Virus record (IMG/VR): IMGVR_UViG_3300008267_003386
Coordinates: 1-25,871 of that record
Reading direction: 5' to 3' (one strand)
DNA: 25,871 bases
Source: a virus
The notes beneath the pieces were generated by a model that was given only the letters and a program-made list of their open reading frames with translations, was not told the DNA's origin and ran no database searches. A program made the position numbers and the translations under genes. This document shows, in pieces, positions 1 through 7,881 of the stretch (the first letter of the stretch is position 1; each line of letters starts with the position of its first letter).

Positions 1-1308
1 TACTACCCACGTCGTAGTCCAAGTTTGGCCGCCGGATATCCACTGAATCAAACAGACACAATCATTCGTCAGGCATTCCCATACACTGGTGCTGACTTTG
101 ATGTAACAAGTATTGTGAGTGATGGCAACAACCCAAGCACAATTACTGTGACAACAACTTATGCTCACGGTCTTGTACCAGGTACTCCAATTTTGATGAA
201 CTTGAGTGCTGGTACCAACTATCAATACGCTGAAGGCTCGTTTAGTATCATCAGTGTGCCAAGTACCACAACATTCACTTATCAGGCCAAAACTGGTGCT
301 GCGGTCAGTGGCAGTATCTCAGGCCAGGCATTTGTGCGAAGCAATGCGGCATTTATACCACGACCATTTGATGGTGGTGTGTTAATGGGTCCAGGCACTC
401 CAACTCGTGGTGCAAGTGCAATTCGTGTTACAAAGAAATATTTCCGCTATCAATCTGGTAAGGGCATTTTGTTCTCCACTGGTACAGTGATGGCCCCAAC
501 CTTTGACATTACTGCGGTCAGTGCAGATGGCACTGCAATTTCAAGCAATATCACTGTGACCACAGACGTTGAAAATGGCTTGAATCCTGGCGCTTCAGTA
601 ACCATTACAGGAGTTACAACATCAGGTTACGACCAATCTAATTATGTTGTAACTTCAATCCTGTCAGACACCAGTTTCACAGTACAAGCCCAGGCGCTAC
701 TGGGAAGCACAACACCGGTACTGGGACAACAACCTCGATTGAATGTTATCCGTGCTGGTATTTTTGATGATCAAAACGGTTTGTTCTGGGAGAATAACGG
801 TATCACAGTGAATGCTGTGCAACGTTCAAGCACGTTCCAAGTTGCTGGTCTAGTGTCAGTTGGTGCAGGATCAAACCTTGTGACAGGTGACGGCAACTGC
901 CGTTTCCAAGACCAACTCAACAACGGTGACTTGTTGGTAATCAAAGGTATGAGTCATACTGTTACCAGTATTATTGACAACAACCGCATGACAGTGGTAC
1001 CTGCCTTCCGTGGCGTTACTAACCAAAATCGTGTGAGAACAGCCCTGCGTAACGAACTGCGTGTGCGCCAAGCAGACTTCAATATTGATCCCTTGGATGG
1101 TACAGGTGCATCAGGCTTTACACTAGATTCAAGCAAGATGCAGATGTATGGTATTGAATACTCATGGTACGGTGCTGGTTATGTACAGTGGATGATTAAG
1201 CGAAATTATCAAATACTCAGGCAAGAGCGGCAACGATCTAACAGGTTGCACACGCGGTGCAACATTTGTGCAATGGGCAGAAGGCCAAAGCCGAAGTTAT
1301 ACATCTAG
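1..1308 (+). CDS. Large virion structural protein, N-terminal part (5' partial, interrupted)
   Basis: The frame is open from base 1, so the true start lies upstream of the window. The protein is Thr/Ser/Gly/Asn-rich and beta-type. It carries two copies of an Ig-like block (nt about 97-210 and 501-615) with the pattern FD(V/I)T...DG...(I/V)TVTT...(H/N)GL.PG. Near nt 1138-1190 is a conserved stretch, MQMYGIEYSWYGAGYVQW, that I associate with large structural proteins of cyanophage-type T4-like phages. After about nt 1195 the frame stops making sense (Arg/Gln-rich tail, stop at 1306-1308) and the natural continuation is in frame 2 from nt 1202. A tail or baseplate location is inference; the exact T4 counterpart is not recognised. 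The break is probably a deletion rather than a real C-terminus. Confidence 0.7.
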   Translation, partial: YYPRRSPSLAAGYPLNQTDTIIRQAFPYTGADFDVTSIVSDGNNPSTITVTTTYAHGLVPGTPILMNLSAGTNYQYAEGSFSIISVPSTTTFTYQAKTGAAVSGSISGQAFVRSNAAFIPRPFDGGVLMGPGTPTRGASAIRVTKKYFRYQSGKGILFSTGTVMAPTFDITAVSADGTAISSNITVTTDVENGLNPGASVTITGVTTSGYDQSNYVVTSILSDTSFTVQAQALLGSTTPVLGQQPRLNVIRAGIFDDQNGLFWENNGITVNAVQRSSTFQVAGLVSVGAGSNLVTGDGNCRFQDQLNNGDLLVIKGMSHTVTSIIDNNRMTVVPAFRGVTNQNRVRTALRNELRVRQADFNIDPLDGTGASGFTLDSSKMQMYGIEYSWYGAGYVQWMIKRNYQILRQERQRSNRLHTRCNICAMGRRPKPKLYI

Positions 1309-2446
1309 CTCGCCAACTAGCCATGCTGACAACACAGGTGTTATTTTGATCTCCAACACTTGCATACCACTAGTTAACCACTGGGGTAGTGCAGTAGTTA
1401 TGGACGGCGGATTTGACAACGACGAAGGATATCAGTTTACATACAACCGTACCAACTATGGTTTCCCAGCCACAGTTGGTGACAAAGCAGTGGCATTTGT
1501 CATGCGCTTGGCTCCATCGGTATCTAACGGTATTATTGGTGATTTGGGTGTGCGTGAACTTATTAACCGCGCTCAGTTGACATTGAGTAATTTGAATGTT
1601 CAGGTAACAGCAGGACGCTACTTGATTGAAGGTATTCTAAATCCCAACAACATTGATTCTGCCAACACCAGCTGGCAAGGACTCAACAATTTGGGCGGCG
1701 GATTCCAGCCTAGTTTTTCACAGTTCTCAACTTCACCACGTTACACATCAGAAGCCACAGGTGGCCTAACAGGTGCTCCGTTCAACACCACAGGTGGTCT
1801 AACACGTTCAGGTGTTAAAGTAACATTCAGTAGCCAGAAAACTTTTGCCAACCTAACACCTACAAACGTTTCAAGTTCGGGCGCAAATGCCAAAATCACT
1901 GTTCAACTCACAGCAGCAGGTACAGCATACTCTACCACCACCACGCAGATCACTGTGCAAACAGCTGGTGACGGGTATGCAGTGGGCGATACTATCAAGA
2001 TTCTTGGTAACACCATAGGTGGCGCAACCACTGCTAACGATTTGACAATGACTGTCACAGCTATCACCAGTGAAATGACTGGCGGTGAACGTTTGTTTGC
2101 TATTCCAATTTCTACAACCAATTCGGGTGTGTTGGATCCAAGAAAGTCAGGCTTAAAGACCAGCAAGGTCCTGCTCAACCAGCAGGACTTTGCTTTGTAC
2201 AGCTTCAAGGTTCACAGTGTTCCACAAACCAGGGTGCATGGGTCTAGGCCATGTACCAGGGTCTATCCAGGCATAGCCCAGATGTTCGTGGTTCAGTCGG
2301 GGAATGAATTCAGTTGCAATCACACACACCCATGTGTGATATTCAAATGTCAAGTCAGCACTGGTGAATTTTTCCAAGGGTATGAGTTTGAGATAAGTGG
2401 GAAAAAACCCCAGCTCCTCAATACATTCGCGTTCCATACCGCCTAA
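1202..2446 (+). CDS. Large virion structural protein, C-terminal part (continuation after frameshift/deletion)
   Basis: Reading frame 2 from nt 1202 (EIIKYSGKSGNDLTGCTRGA) continues the structural protein upstream. The ...(Y/I)xG.....LTGCTRGA pattern is a recurrent beta-domain end in phage structural proteins. A further Gly/Thr-rich beta region follows, with TVQTAGDGYAVGDTIKILG at about nt 1942-1998. Sense-strand coding is convincing only to about nt 2138 (...SGVLD). From there the frame stays open to the stop at 2446 but runs antisense to the Nudix gene, so residues beyond VLD are not believed. The true C-terminus appears to be missing at a junction near 2138-2152. No start codon is needed because this is the second half of a broken gene. 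Function beyond virion structural protein is not assignable. Confidence 0.6.
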   Translation, partial: EIIKYSGKSGNDLTGCTRGATFVQWAEGQSRSYTSSSPTSHADNTGVILISNTCIPLVNHWGSAVVMDGGFDNDEGYQFTYNRTNYGFPATVGDKAVAFVMRLAPSVSNGIIGDLGVRELINRAQLTLSNLNVQVTAGRYLIEGILNPNNIDSANTSWQGLNNLGGGFQPSFSQFSTSPRYTSEATGGLTGAPFNTTGGLTRSGVKVTFSSQKTFANLTPTNVSSSGANAKITVQLTAAGTAYSTTTTQITVQTAGDGYAVGDTIKILGNTIGGATTANDLTMTVTAITSEMTGGERLFAIPISTTNSGVLDPRKSGLKTSKVLLNQQDFALYSFKVHSVPQTRVHGSRPCTRVYPGIAQMFVVQSGNEFSCNHTHPCVIFKCQVSTGEFFQGYEFEISGKKPQLLNTFAFHTA

Positions 2447-2590
2447 TAGTGTTTCACCTGTTTCAATCTTGCCTCCGGGCAATCCCCAAGTTCCAGGATG
2501 CTTAACATCATTGCGTAACAAATACAGATAGCGGCCTGTATCTTTGCTTCGAAACCACACGCCAACTGCTTTTAAAGCACTAGACGCCAT
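2153..2590 (-). CDS. Nudix hydrolase
   Basis: This 145-aa protein has a full Nudix box, GGKIETGETLLGGMERECIEELGF, fitting GX5EX7REUXEEXGU with the catalytic Glu residues present. Family members hydrolyse nucleoside diphosphates linked to another moiety; substrate candidates here are oxidised or non-canonical nucleotides, ADP-ribose or RNA 5' ends, which sequence alone cannot separate. The ATG at 2590 is chosen because a strong SD (GGGAGG) lies just upstream, inside the last codons of gp15, and an MxxSALKAVGVWFR start fits the family. It overlaps gp15 by 19 nt and is the last gene of the minus-strand gp14-gp15-Nudix operon. Its stop at 2153-2155 abuts the truncated end of the opposing structural gene. 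Confidence 0.9.
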   Translation of the reverse strand: MASSALKAVGVWFRSKDTGRYLYLLRNDVKHPGTWGLPGGKIETGETLLGGMERECIEELGFFPTYLKLIPLEKFTSADLTFEYHTWVCVIATEFIPRLNHEHLGYAWIDPGTWPRPMHPGLWNTVNLEAVQSKVLLVEQDLAGL

Positions 2591-3972
2591 GTGCCTCCCA
2601 CATATATTCCTTGATAACTCTTTACCCAAGCTTCGCCATTCCACTCGTATTGTATACCAGTGGTAATGTTTGTGACATACTGCCCGGCGGCTTGCCCTTC
2701 AGCTCTAAAAACAACCCTCCAATAATTACCAGTATATTCAATGATGTCGTTAGCGTTGGCAACAAGAGGTCGACCGTTGGCACCTTGCCAGGCCACTGCT
2801 GGTGCAAGATTGTTTCCACTGCCAGTTGATTCAGTCAAAAGGTATCGTTGCCCCTCCATAGATGAGTCTAATCCATCTTGTGGACCACTGGCTAAAGGAT
2901 TAATCACAGCATCAATGGGATCAAGTGTGTTCTGGGGCGTGGTATCTGTGTCTACATCAAACAACACAAATCTATCATCGTTTGGATCGACTACAATGGT
3001 ACCTACCACTTCAGACTCGTCGGCTTGAATCAGGCGCAGTTGACTGATGCCTGGTCTTAAAACGCCGTATGTGCCAATCACTGTGGGCCATAGTAGATTG
3101 CTGTCGCTTACAATTTCTGGCGGAGTCAGCACAGTGTTACTAGGCTCTTGGACCACACTACGTTGTTGAAGGCATTGCACCCGGTTACCAATCAATACCA
3201 CAGCCCAGTTATAGGGAGTGATGATTTGTCGTGTTCCTAGTAACAAATCGTTGTTGGTCACAGCATTGTTCAAGTCGCCTTGTGCATCGTACATGGACGC
3301 AATCACACGTTCTACTACACCCAGCTTCTTGACCTTGATTGGAGAGCTGAGCCAAATTGGTATGCTAAATTTAATTGTGGCCATATCTATGGGATTGTCA
3401 GTACCAATAGGCACAGTTCTTGAAGTCCATGTAACCGACTCAAGTTCAACCACAGTTAAACTGGTCCAATCAATAAAGTTATCAGTACTTTGTACTTCCA
3501 GACTGGGGTTGAACAAGGTCAACATTTGTTCCAACAATTGCATCTTTTGATTGGTGTTTGATGTCCAAATGTCCAGTGTGATGCCCATTTTGTAAGGCAC
3601 AGGCATCAGGCGTTCAATAGTAAACGCATTGCCCTGTGTGGGTTCAAAGGTTTCAGTTTCACTATCGTATGTGCGCTGACGAATGTTTACTTTGCTCACA
3701 TGATATGGTTCTTGCATGCGTGGGCGATCATAATCTAAACTTGAAATATAGAAAGTCATCAGTGGCGACGCTGGCATTGAATTGCGGCTGTTCTCTTGCA
3801 TGATCACCTGTGCGTTGCGACTAGCATCACCGTAGCGCACTGGTACGCGAATCAAGGCCGCACTGTTGACGCCGTCAGTTTCGTTACCGTATTCAATTTG
3901 AAAGTTGCTGATAATTCTAGTGAATTGCAACAGGAATCGGCGTAATTGTTCATCGTAAAAAAATTGTTGCAT
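2572..3972 (-). CDS. 15: Tail sheath stabilizer and completion protein gp15-like
   Basis: This 466-aa protein has an N-terminus of the gp15 type (QQFFYDEQLRRFLLQFTRIIS, then FQIEYG...RVPVRYGD) and a middle with the conserved ERLMPVPYKMGITLDIWTSN and LFNPSLEVQSTDNFIDWTSL stretches seen in cyanophage-type gp15. In T4, gp15 forms the ring that caps the tail tube and sheath and joins tail to neck. The protein is longer than T4 gp15 (272 aa); the extra C-terminal part (from about residue 240) is beta-rich, ends in a Trp/Tyr/Gly-rich module and is of unknown role. The ATG is 2 nt after the gp14 stop, indicating translational coupling, and the 3' end overlaps the Nudix start. The assignment rests on remembered family pattern, not an alignment. 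Confidence 0.8.
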   Translation of the reverse strand: MQQFFYDEQLRRFLLQFTRIISNFQIEYGNETDGVNSAALIRVPVRYGDASRNAQVIMQENSRNSMPASPLMTFYISSLDYDRPRMQEPYHVSKVNIRQRTYDSETETFEPTQGNAFTIERLMPVPYKMGITLDIWTSNTNQKMQLLEQMLTLFNPSLEVQSTDNFIDWTSLTVVELESVTWTSRTVPIGTDNPIDMATIKFSIPIWLSSPIKVKKLGVVERVIASMYDAQGDLNNAVTNNDLLLGTRQIITPYNWAVVLIGNRVQCLQQRSVVQEPSNTVLTPPEIVSDSNLLWPTVIGTYGVLRPGISQLRLIQADESEVVGTIVVDPNDDRFVLFDVDTDTTPQNTLDPIDAVINPLASGPQDGLDSSMEGQRYLLTESTGSGNNLAPAVAWQGANGRPLVANANDIIEYTGNYWRVVFRAEGQAAGQYVTNITTGIQYEWNGEAWVKSYQGIYVGGTWRLVL

Positions 3973-3974
3973 TG

Positions 3975-5351
3975 TTAACTCGATGGTTGTCCAGGTTGAG
4001 TGTCAGGTGACGGGCTTGGAGGTAAGTTACCGCCTTGATCGCCGTTGTCAGCTCTTGGTTTGAGAGCTTCACTGAGACTCTGGCGACTTGGAATATTGCC
4101 CATGTCTGTTGTACGTGTGGTGTATGTATTGTTCACAAAGCCGGAGCGTAAAGTATTATTGGTTGGCCCGTTGTTGAGATTTGTACGGACCCCATCTTCA
4201 ATCTTGGCCCAACGCCGCACAGTTGAGTTGTATCTAAACAGTCTATTTGGGAAATAATCTAATCGCAAGCAGTAATCTCCATCCACAGGATTCAATGGAA
4301 AAGCCACTCCAGTAGTGACTGGAGCACCATTGGGCACAGTGTCTCCAGTCAAGTAACCCTTGGTATAACCGGGGCCACTTGGTGTAACACTCATTCCGCC
4401 TTCAGTACCGTCTACAGTATTACTATCGTCTGTGGTTAATGTGACAGGGTTGGCTGGACTTCCGTCGGCCAGTGTAGGCATGACATAAAATTGTTGGGTA
4501 TCGTAGCCGCTCAATGGAACTTCAACATCGGCTTGTGTAAGAATAGCATCGTTGATTTGATTATCTTTGGTACGAGCACTAAACACCTCACTTTGTGTGG
4601 CAGGGGTATAGATTGCCCAGTATTCGGTGTTGGTAATTTCAATTCCAGCTGGAACATTTTTCAAGGCTTGATAATACACGTCACCATAGTTTGTGACCCA
4701 GCCAGTGGGATAGAAATTGCCGTTGTCCCAAATGTTTTCTGACACTACAGGCTTTTTGAGTATGTCTTTGAACTCCTGATTGTTGGTCATTGGCGTGGCT
4801 TTCACACGCCAGGTATGCGGCATCCATGTTTGGCTCATGCCTTCTGTGGCATAGTCAGCATCCTGTACCACATAGTATCTTGGTAAAGGCTGAGGAATGG
4901 CTTGATTCAGTGGATGGTAATCTTTCAAGTTGGGCACTTCTAGCACATCACCGTTCATGAGTTTGCGTCCAAATGAGTCAATCATGTCATTGTAGTGGAA
5001 CGTAATAAACAAAGTATCATTGTTCAAGAACAGGCCAAATTGTGTTAGATCAAAGTCCACATCTTGGTGAGTGTACACACCGCGCATGATGTAAACGTCT
5101 TGATCATAAATTCTATCGCGGTTTTCCAGCAACAGCAAATCTTGGATGTTTAGTGGATCCAGAGTGTCGTAAGTGGGTTGTGTAGCATCGCCGTTGCCCG
5201 AAAGCGCCGAGTCTTCACCACCAGTTTGTGGGCCAGCATATTTGTGGACAAAAATATCCATTCCTCCGACGGTGTACATTTCGGAGATTGTGCGGTCCAA
5301 AAATTGGTAATCGCGAGTTCGATTTGGGCGGTACAGGCTTAGGCGTGGCAT
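3975..5351 (-). CDS. 14: Neck protein gp14-like
   Basis: This 458-aa protein begins MPRLSLYRPNRTRDYQFLDR followed by TISEMYTVGG and a VHKY segment, the characteristic start of gp14 neck proteins in cyanophage-type T4-like phages. In T4, gp14 and gp13 form the neck that closes the filled head and receives the tail. The protein is longer than T4 gp14 (256 aa); its C-terminal half has repeated GDYCLRLDYFPNRLFRYN-like and WAKIEDGVRT-like beta segments and ends in a Pro/Ser/Gln-rich tail (NLPPSPSPDTQPGQPSS), probably disordered. It is first in the minus-strand operon. A CATAAATA box ends 6 nt before the ATG and there is no SD. gp13 lies nearby on the opposite strand. Confidence 0.8.
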   Translation of the reverse strand: MPRLSLYRPNRTRDYQFLDRTISEMYTVGGMDIFVHKYAGPQTGGEDSALSGNGDATQPTYDTLDPLNIQDLLLLENRDRIYDQDVYIMRGVYTHQDVDFDLTQFGLFLNNDTLFITFHYNDMIDSFGRKLMNGDVLEVPNLKDYHPLNQAIPQPLPRYYVVQDADYATEGMSQTWMPHTWRVKATPMTNNQEFKDILKKPVVSENIWDNGNFYPTGWVTNYGDVYYQALKNVPAGIEITNTEYWAIYTPATQSEVFSARTKDNQINDAILTQADVEVPLSGYDTQQFYVMPTLADGSPANPVTLTTDDSNTVDGTEGGMSVTPSGPGYTKGYLTGDTVPNGAPVTTGVAFPLNPVDGDYCLRLDYFPNRLFRYNSTVRRWAKIEDGVRTNLNNGPTNNTLRSGFVNNTYTTRTTDMGNIPSRQSLSEALKPRADNGDQGGNLPPSPSPDTQPGQPSS

Positions 5352-5357
5352 AATGTA

Positions 5358-5365
5358 GTATTTAT
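5358..5365 (-). promoter_or_regulatory. T4-type late promoter box for gp14-gp15-Nudix
   Basis: On the minus strand the sequence is CATAAATAC, one mismatch from the T4 late box TATAAATA. It ends 6 nt before the gp14 ATG. With T4 geometry the start site would fall at or next to the A of ATG, leaving essentially no leader. Assignment is by motif and position. Confidence 0.65.
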
Positions 5366-5372
5366 GGGCAGG

Positions 5373-5401
5373 TTGACCAATAAATTCAGAAGTGCTATAA
5401 T
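5373..5401 (+). promoter_or_regulatory. Sigma70-type promoter (TTGACC-N17-extended TATAAT)
   Basis: The -35 TTGACC is at 5373-5378, the -10 TATAAT at 5396-5401, the spacer is exactly 17 nt, and TG at 5393-5394 gives an extended -10. Expected start is about 5408, followed by the AAGGAG SD and ATG at 5430. The same -35/-10 pair recurs at 7865-7893. This fits an early or middle class promoter read by unmodified host polymerase. Confidence 0.75.
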
Positions 5402-5429
5402 TACTGCATTAATCCAAAAAGGAGCCGGC

Positions 5430-6557
5430 ATGAAACCCGTTAAACCGCTAAATCCACGTAGTGCAGATACCAATGCCATGGGCATGGAACCTGTGTGGAA
5501 AATGCAACCCACAGACAATCGTATCAGTGCTATGAGCAAAGCATTCTCATGGTACAACTATTTCTACGGCAAAAAAGATGCCCGTGACATGATTGTGAAC
5601 TATTTGGAATTGCATGGTCGCAAAGCAGATGTGCGTACACTAAAAAGCATTCCAGATTCAGCCATACGACTGACCACAGGCTGGTTGTGCCGCATGAACA
5701 TGGTGGGACTGGAACTGAGCGAAACAGAACAGATCAAACTGGACAATTTGCTAAAAGAAATCTTGACTAGTAAACATACAGAAGAAGTAGATGCTAGACC
5801 ACCTACAGACATGCCATCTAAACCCAACATACAAGATCGTCTGAGAGAAAAACTCAGTGAGTGTGCGGCCGAACTAGACGGCATGTTTGACGAATTTATG
5901 TTGGCTGGCGCCAAAATGTCAGCAGATTACAAGCCTATTGCATTGATCCGTGGCATGAACGTGGCACCGCAAATGACCAGTGAGATTGCCAACCGTTGGA
6001 AGCGCAAATTGGCAGAATTTGAAGAAGCAGTGGAAGGCAAGGATGCATTGCTGGTTGAGGCATACTCGTATTTGTCCAAGATCCAATTGCGTAATTGTGT
6101 AAAGTTTTGCGAAGCAGTGATCAACGACTGTGGTGCTTATGTGCAGATCAAGAAAGTGGAACGCAAACCACGCAAGGTCAAGGCAGTGCCTCCAGAAAAA
6201 CGTGCGGCCAAGTTCAAACACATGGCAGAGTTTGCAGAACTCAAACTCAAGAGTTTGCCTGCTGCAAGTTTAGTGGACCGAGCTGAAGCCTGGTTGTACG
6301 ATACCAAAAAACGCAAGTTGATTCATATTGTGGCAGACAACTATACACAGGCGTTTACTATCAAGAACAACAGTGTAATTGGATTTAGTACTGTGGAAAC
6401 ACTACAAAAAACTGTGCGCAAACCTGCAGACGTTATCAAAGCCATACAAGCTGCAGGCAAGCCAGCGGCACGTAAGATCTACAAGGATTTGACTACTACA
6501 GAAACACCCTGGAATGCCCGGGGCACTGAGAACTTGATCATACTCAAAGCCTGGTAA
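5430..6557 (+). CDS. Conserved phage protein of unknown function
   Basis: This 375-aa basic protein is Lys/Glu-rich and mostly helical by composition. It begins MKPVKPLNPRSADTNAMGME; a long central region (residues about 95-250) is predicted-helix-like, followed by a Lys-rich stretch (KKVERKPRKVKAVPPEKRAA) and a compact C-terminal module beginning RAEAWLYDTKKRKL. I do not recognise a named family. The ATG at 5430 is preferred over one at 5364 because it has a strong SD (AAGGAG, 7 nt upstream) and the earlier start would lie inside the sigma70-type promoter. It is the only gene directly behind that promoter, suggesting early or middle expression and a non-structural, perhaps nucleic-acid-binding, role. 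The stop codon overlaps a GTAAATAA late box serving gp13. Confidence 0.7.
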   Translation: MKPVKPLNPRSADTNAMGMEPVWKMQPTDNRISAMSKAFSWYNYFYGKKDARDMIVNYLELHGRKADVRTLKSIPDSAIRLTTGWLCRMNMVGLELSETEQIKLDNLLKEILTSKHTEEVDARPPTDMPSKPNIQDRLREKLSECAAELDGMFDEFMLAGAKMSADYKPIALIRGMNVAPQMTSEIANRWKRKLAEFEEAVEGKDALLVEAYSYLSKIQLRNCVKFCEAVINDCGAYVQIKKVERKPRKVKAVPPEKRAAKFKHMAEFAELKLKSLPAASLVDRAEAWLYDTKKRKLIHIVADNYTQAFTIKNNSVIGFSTVETLQKTVRKPADVIKAIQAAGKPAARKIYKDLTTTETPWNARGTENLIILKAW

Positions 6558-6561
6558 ATAA
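6554..6561 (+). promoter_or_regulatory. Late-promoter-like box upstream of gp13
   Basis: GTAAATAA, overlapping the TAA stop of the upstream gene. T4 geometry puts the start site at about 6566-6568, inside the left arm of the hairpin at 6562-6580. Confidence 0.5.
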
Positions 6562-6580
6562 GGGGGAACGGAGTTCCCCC
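6562..6580 (+). promoter_or_regulatory. Hairpin immediately 5' of the gp13 start codon
   Basis: GGGGGAAC-GGA-GTTCCCCC forms a perfect 8-bp stem with a 3-nt loop that ends 1 nt before the ATG at 6582. The only SD-like sequence, GGAG (6570-6573), is in the loop and first stem base. No U-tract follows, so a translational switch is preferred over a terminator. Confidence 0.65.
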
Positions 6581-6581
6581 A

Positions 6582-7208
6582 ATGGCTGAGCAAAATACAT
6601 TACCTGAGTTAAAGCAAAATCTTATTGAGTATTGCAAATTAACCATGGGTGATCAAATAGTTGATCTTGAATTAGACCCTGCACACTACGAAGCGGCATA
6701 CCAACGCACAATTGGCACCTATCGCCAACGTGCCAACAACGCCTATGAAGAAGCATACATTTTCATGGAGTTGATACGTGATCTAAACATATACACCTTG
6801 CCCCAGGAAGTATACAGTGTACGTCAAATATTCCGCAGAACGTTTGGCGACTCCACTGGACCGTTTGCGTCAAACTTTGATCCGTTTGCCCAGGCATCAA
6901 TCAACGTGTACCTCATGAACTTCAACGTGGCAGGTGGCCTGGCCACCTACGACTTCTACAGCCAATACGTTGAACTGGCCGGGCGTATGTTTGGTGCCTA
7001 CATGAACTACACCTGGAATCCGGTCACAAAGAAACTGCAACTGATTCGTGATCCCAAAGGCTTTGCTCAAATTGCTGGCCCACAAGGTGGCGGGCAGTTA
7101 AACGGCACTCAAATGAAAACTGAAGGCAAAGAAATCATGGATGCCAAGATCCAGGAACTGGTCATGTATGTGGATGCAAGTCAACCGCTCACCTGGGTCA
7201 TTGGCTAA
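6582..7208 (+). CDS. 13: Neck protein gp13-like (internal segment missing)
   Basis: The 208-aa frame matches the gp13 neck-protein pattern of T4-like phages: a helical N-terminus (DLELDPAHYEAAYQRTIGTY), LPQEVYSVRQIFRRTFG, then YSQYVELAGRMFGAYMNYTW followed by NPVTKKLQL, and a C-terminus IAGPQGGGQLNGTQ ... PLTWVIG. gp13 binds gp14 at the head-tail connector. In relatives a segment of roughly 40-50 residues (an LLW... strand and a WIRDYALA...GEAR helix) separates the DPKG motif from the F...IAGPQGG motif; here they are fused (nt about 7057-7063), giving an in-frame gap. The gene follows the unknown 375-aa protein and overlaps the next gene by 8 nt. Start choice rests on the ATG just after the hairpin. 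Confidence 0.75.
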   Translation: MAEQNTLPELKQNLIEYCKLTMGDQIVDLELDPAHYEAAYQRTIGTYRQRANNAYEEAYIFMELIRDLNIYTLPQEVYSVRQIFRRTFGDSTGPFASNFDPFAQASINVYLMNFNVAGGLATYDFYSQYVELAGRMFGAYMNYTWNPVTKKLQLIRDPKGFAQIAGPQGGGQLNGTQMKTEGKEIMDAKIQELVMYVDASQPLTWVIG

Positions 7209-7881
7209 AACACTGATCGCTGGCTGTAGTTATGTTCACAAATTGAAGTTTGATGAACAGATCAACCATTCTCAGTACATCATACGTGGATCTCCTGGCG
7301 CTGGCAATCAAGCCATTGCTGCACGAGTTGTTCACGAAGTAGCCCAGCAAGATTTTGATCAGGTAATTGTATTGTGGTCTGGGGTGAACAGACTAGATAT
7401 GCCAGTTCCTTTATCATTGCACAAAACATTTGACTATAACTTTGTTGACACAATAGATAACATTGCTTGGTATCATTCAGGTGGTATGGGGTGCTCGGGG
7501 CAATCAACTGCTGCCCCAAAAACAGTAAAACAGTATTTTGATATGTTGTATGTTGGAGCAGATCAAGAGTACCTATCGCAGTTGACATTGTCTAACATAC
7601 TACTGACTCAAACAGTTCTAGCAAATAAAAATATACCTTACAAGATGTGCTTCATTTATGATGTGCATAATTCTCAACCCAGTCAACACGAGGTCAGTCA
7701 TGGTATGCTATGCAAAAAATCTATTTTGTATTCTCAAATTGATTGGCAAAAATTCAACGCAAAATCACCGTGGGAATGGGCCGTTGCTCGGAAAAAATTA
7801 GATCATACTGAATATTATCCAACCAATGAGGCTTTTTTTGAATGGTTTCAAGAGCAAATGAATGTTGACCTTAGTCAATAA
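7201..7881 (+). CDS. SGNH/GDSL-hydrolase-like protein
   Basis: From a proposed TTG start at 7201 (MAKTLIAGCSYVHKLKF) the protein is 226 aa. It shows SGNH-like blocks: GCS near the N-terminus (nucleophile block), GSPGAGNQAIAARV (block II Gly/Asn), LWSGVNRLD (block III Asn), and near the C-terminus a DHTEYYPTNEAFFEWF region that could hold the His. SGNH enzymes remove acyl groups or cleave esters on sugars and lipids; the substrate here is unknown. No ATG fits well: the ATGs at 7141 and 7168 lie deep inside gp13, while TTG 7201 gives an 8-nt overlap with the gp13 stop. Codon use looks more AT-rich than neighbouring structural genes. A second, different SGNH-like gene lies at 22730-23485. Confidence 0.6.
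   Translation: MAKTLIAGCSYVHKLKFDEQINHSQYIIRGSPGAGNQAIAARVVHEVAQQDFDQVIVLWSGVNRLDMPVPLSLHKTFDYNFVDTIDNIAWYHSGGMGCSGQSTAAPKTVKQYFDMLYVGADQEYLSQLTLSNILLTQTVLANKNIPYKMCFIYDVHNSQPSQHEVSHGMLCKKSILYSQIDWQKFNAKSPWEWAVARKKLDHTEYYPTNEAFFEWFQEQMNVDLSQ

Noticed and set aside
871-1136. Minus-strand ORFs inside the first structural gene
   Set aside because: Short shadows in other frames of well supported plus-strand coding sequence.
2153-2446. Plus-strand extension of the structural protein
   Set aside because: It is antisense to a Nudix gene with an intact motif; the residues are not beta-type structural sequence.
5364-5429. Upstream ATG for the 375-aa protein
   Set aside because: It would place the N-terminus inside the sigma70-type promoter and lacks an SD; ATG 5430 has AAGGAG.
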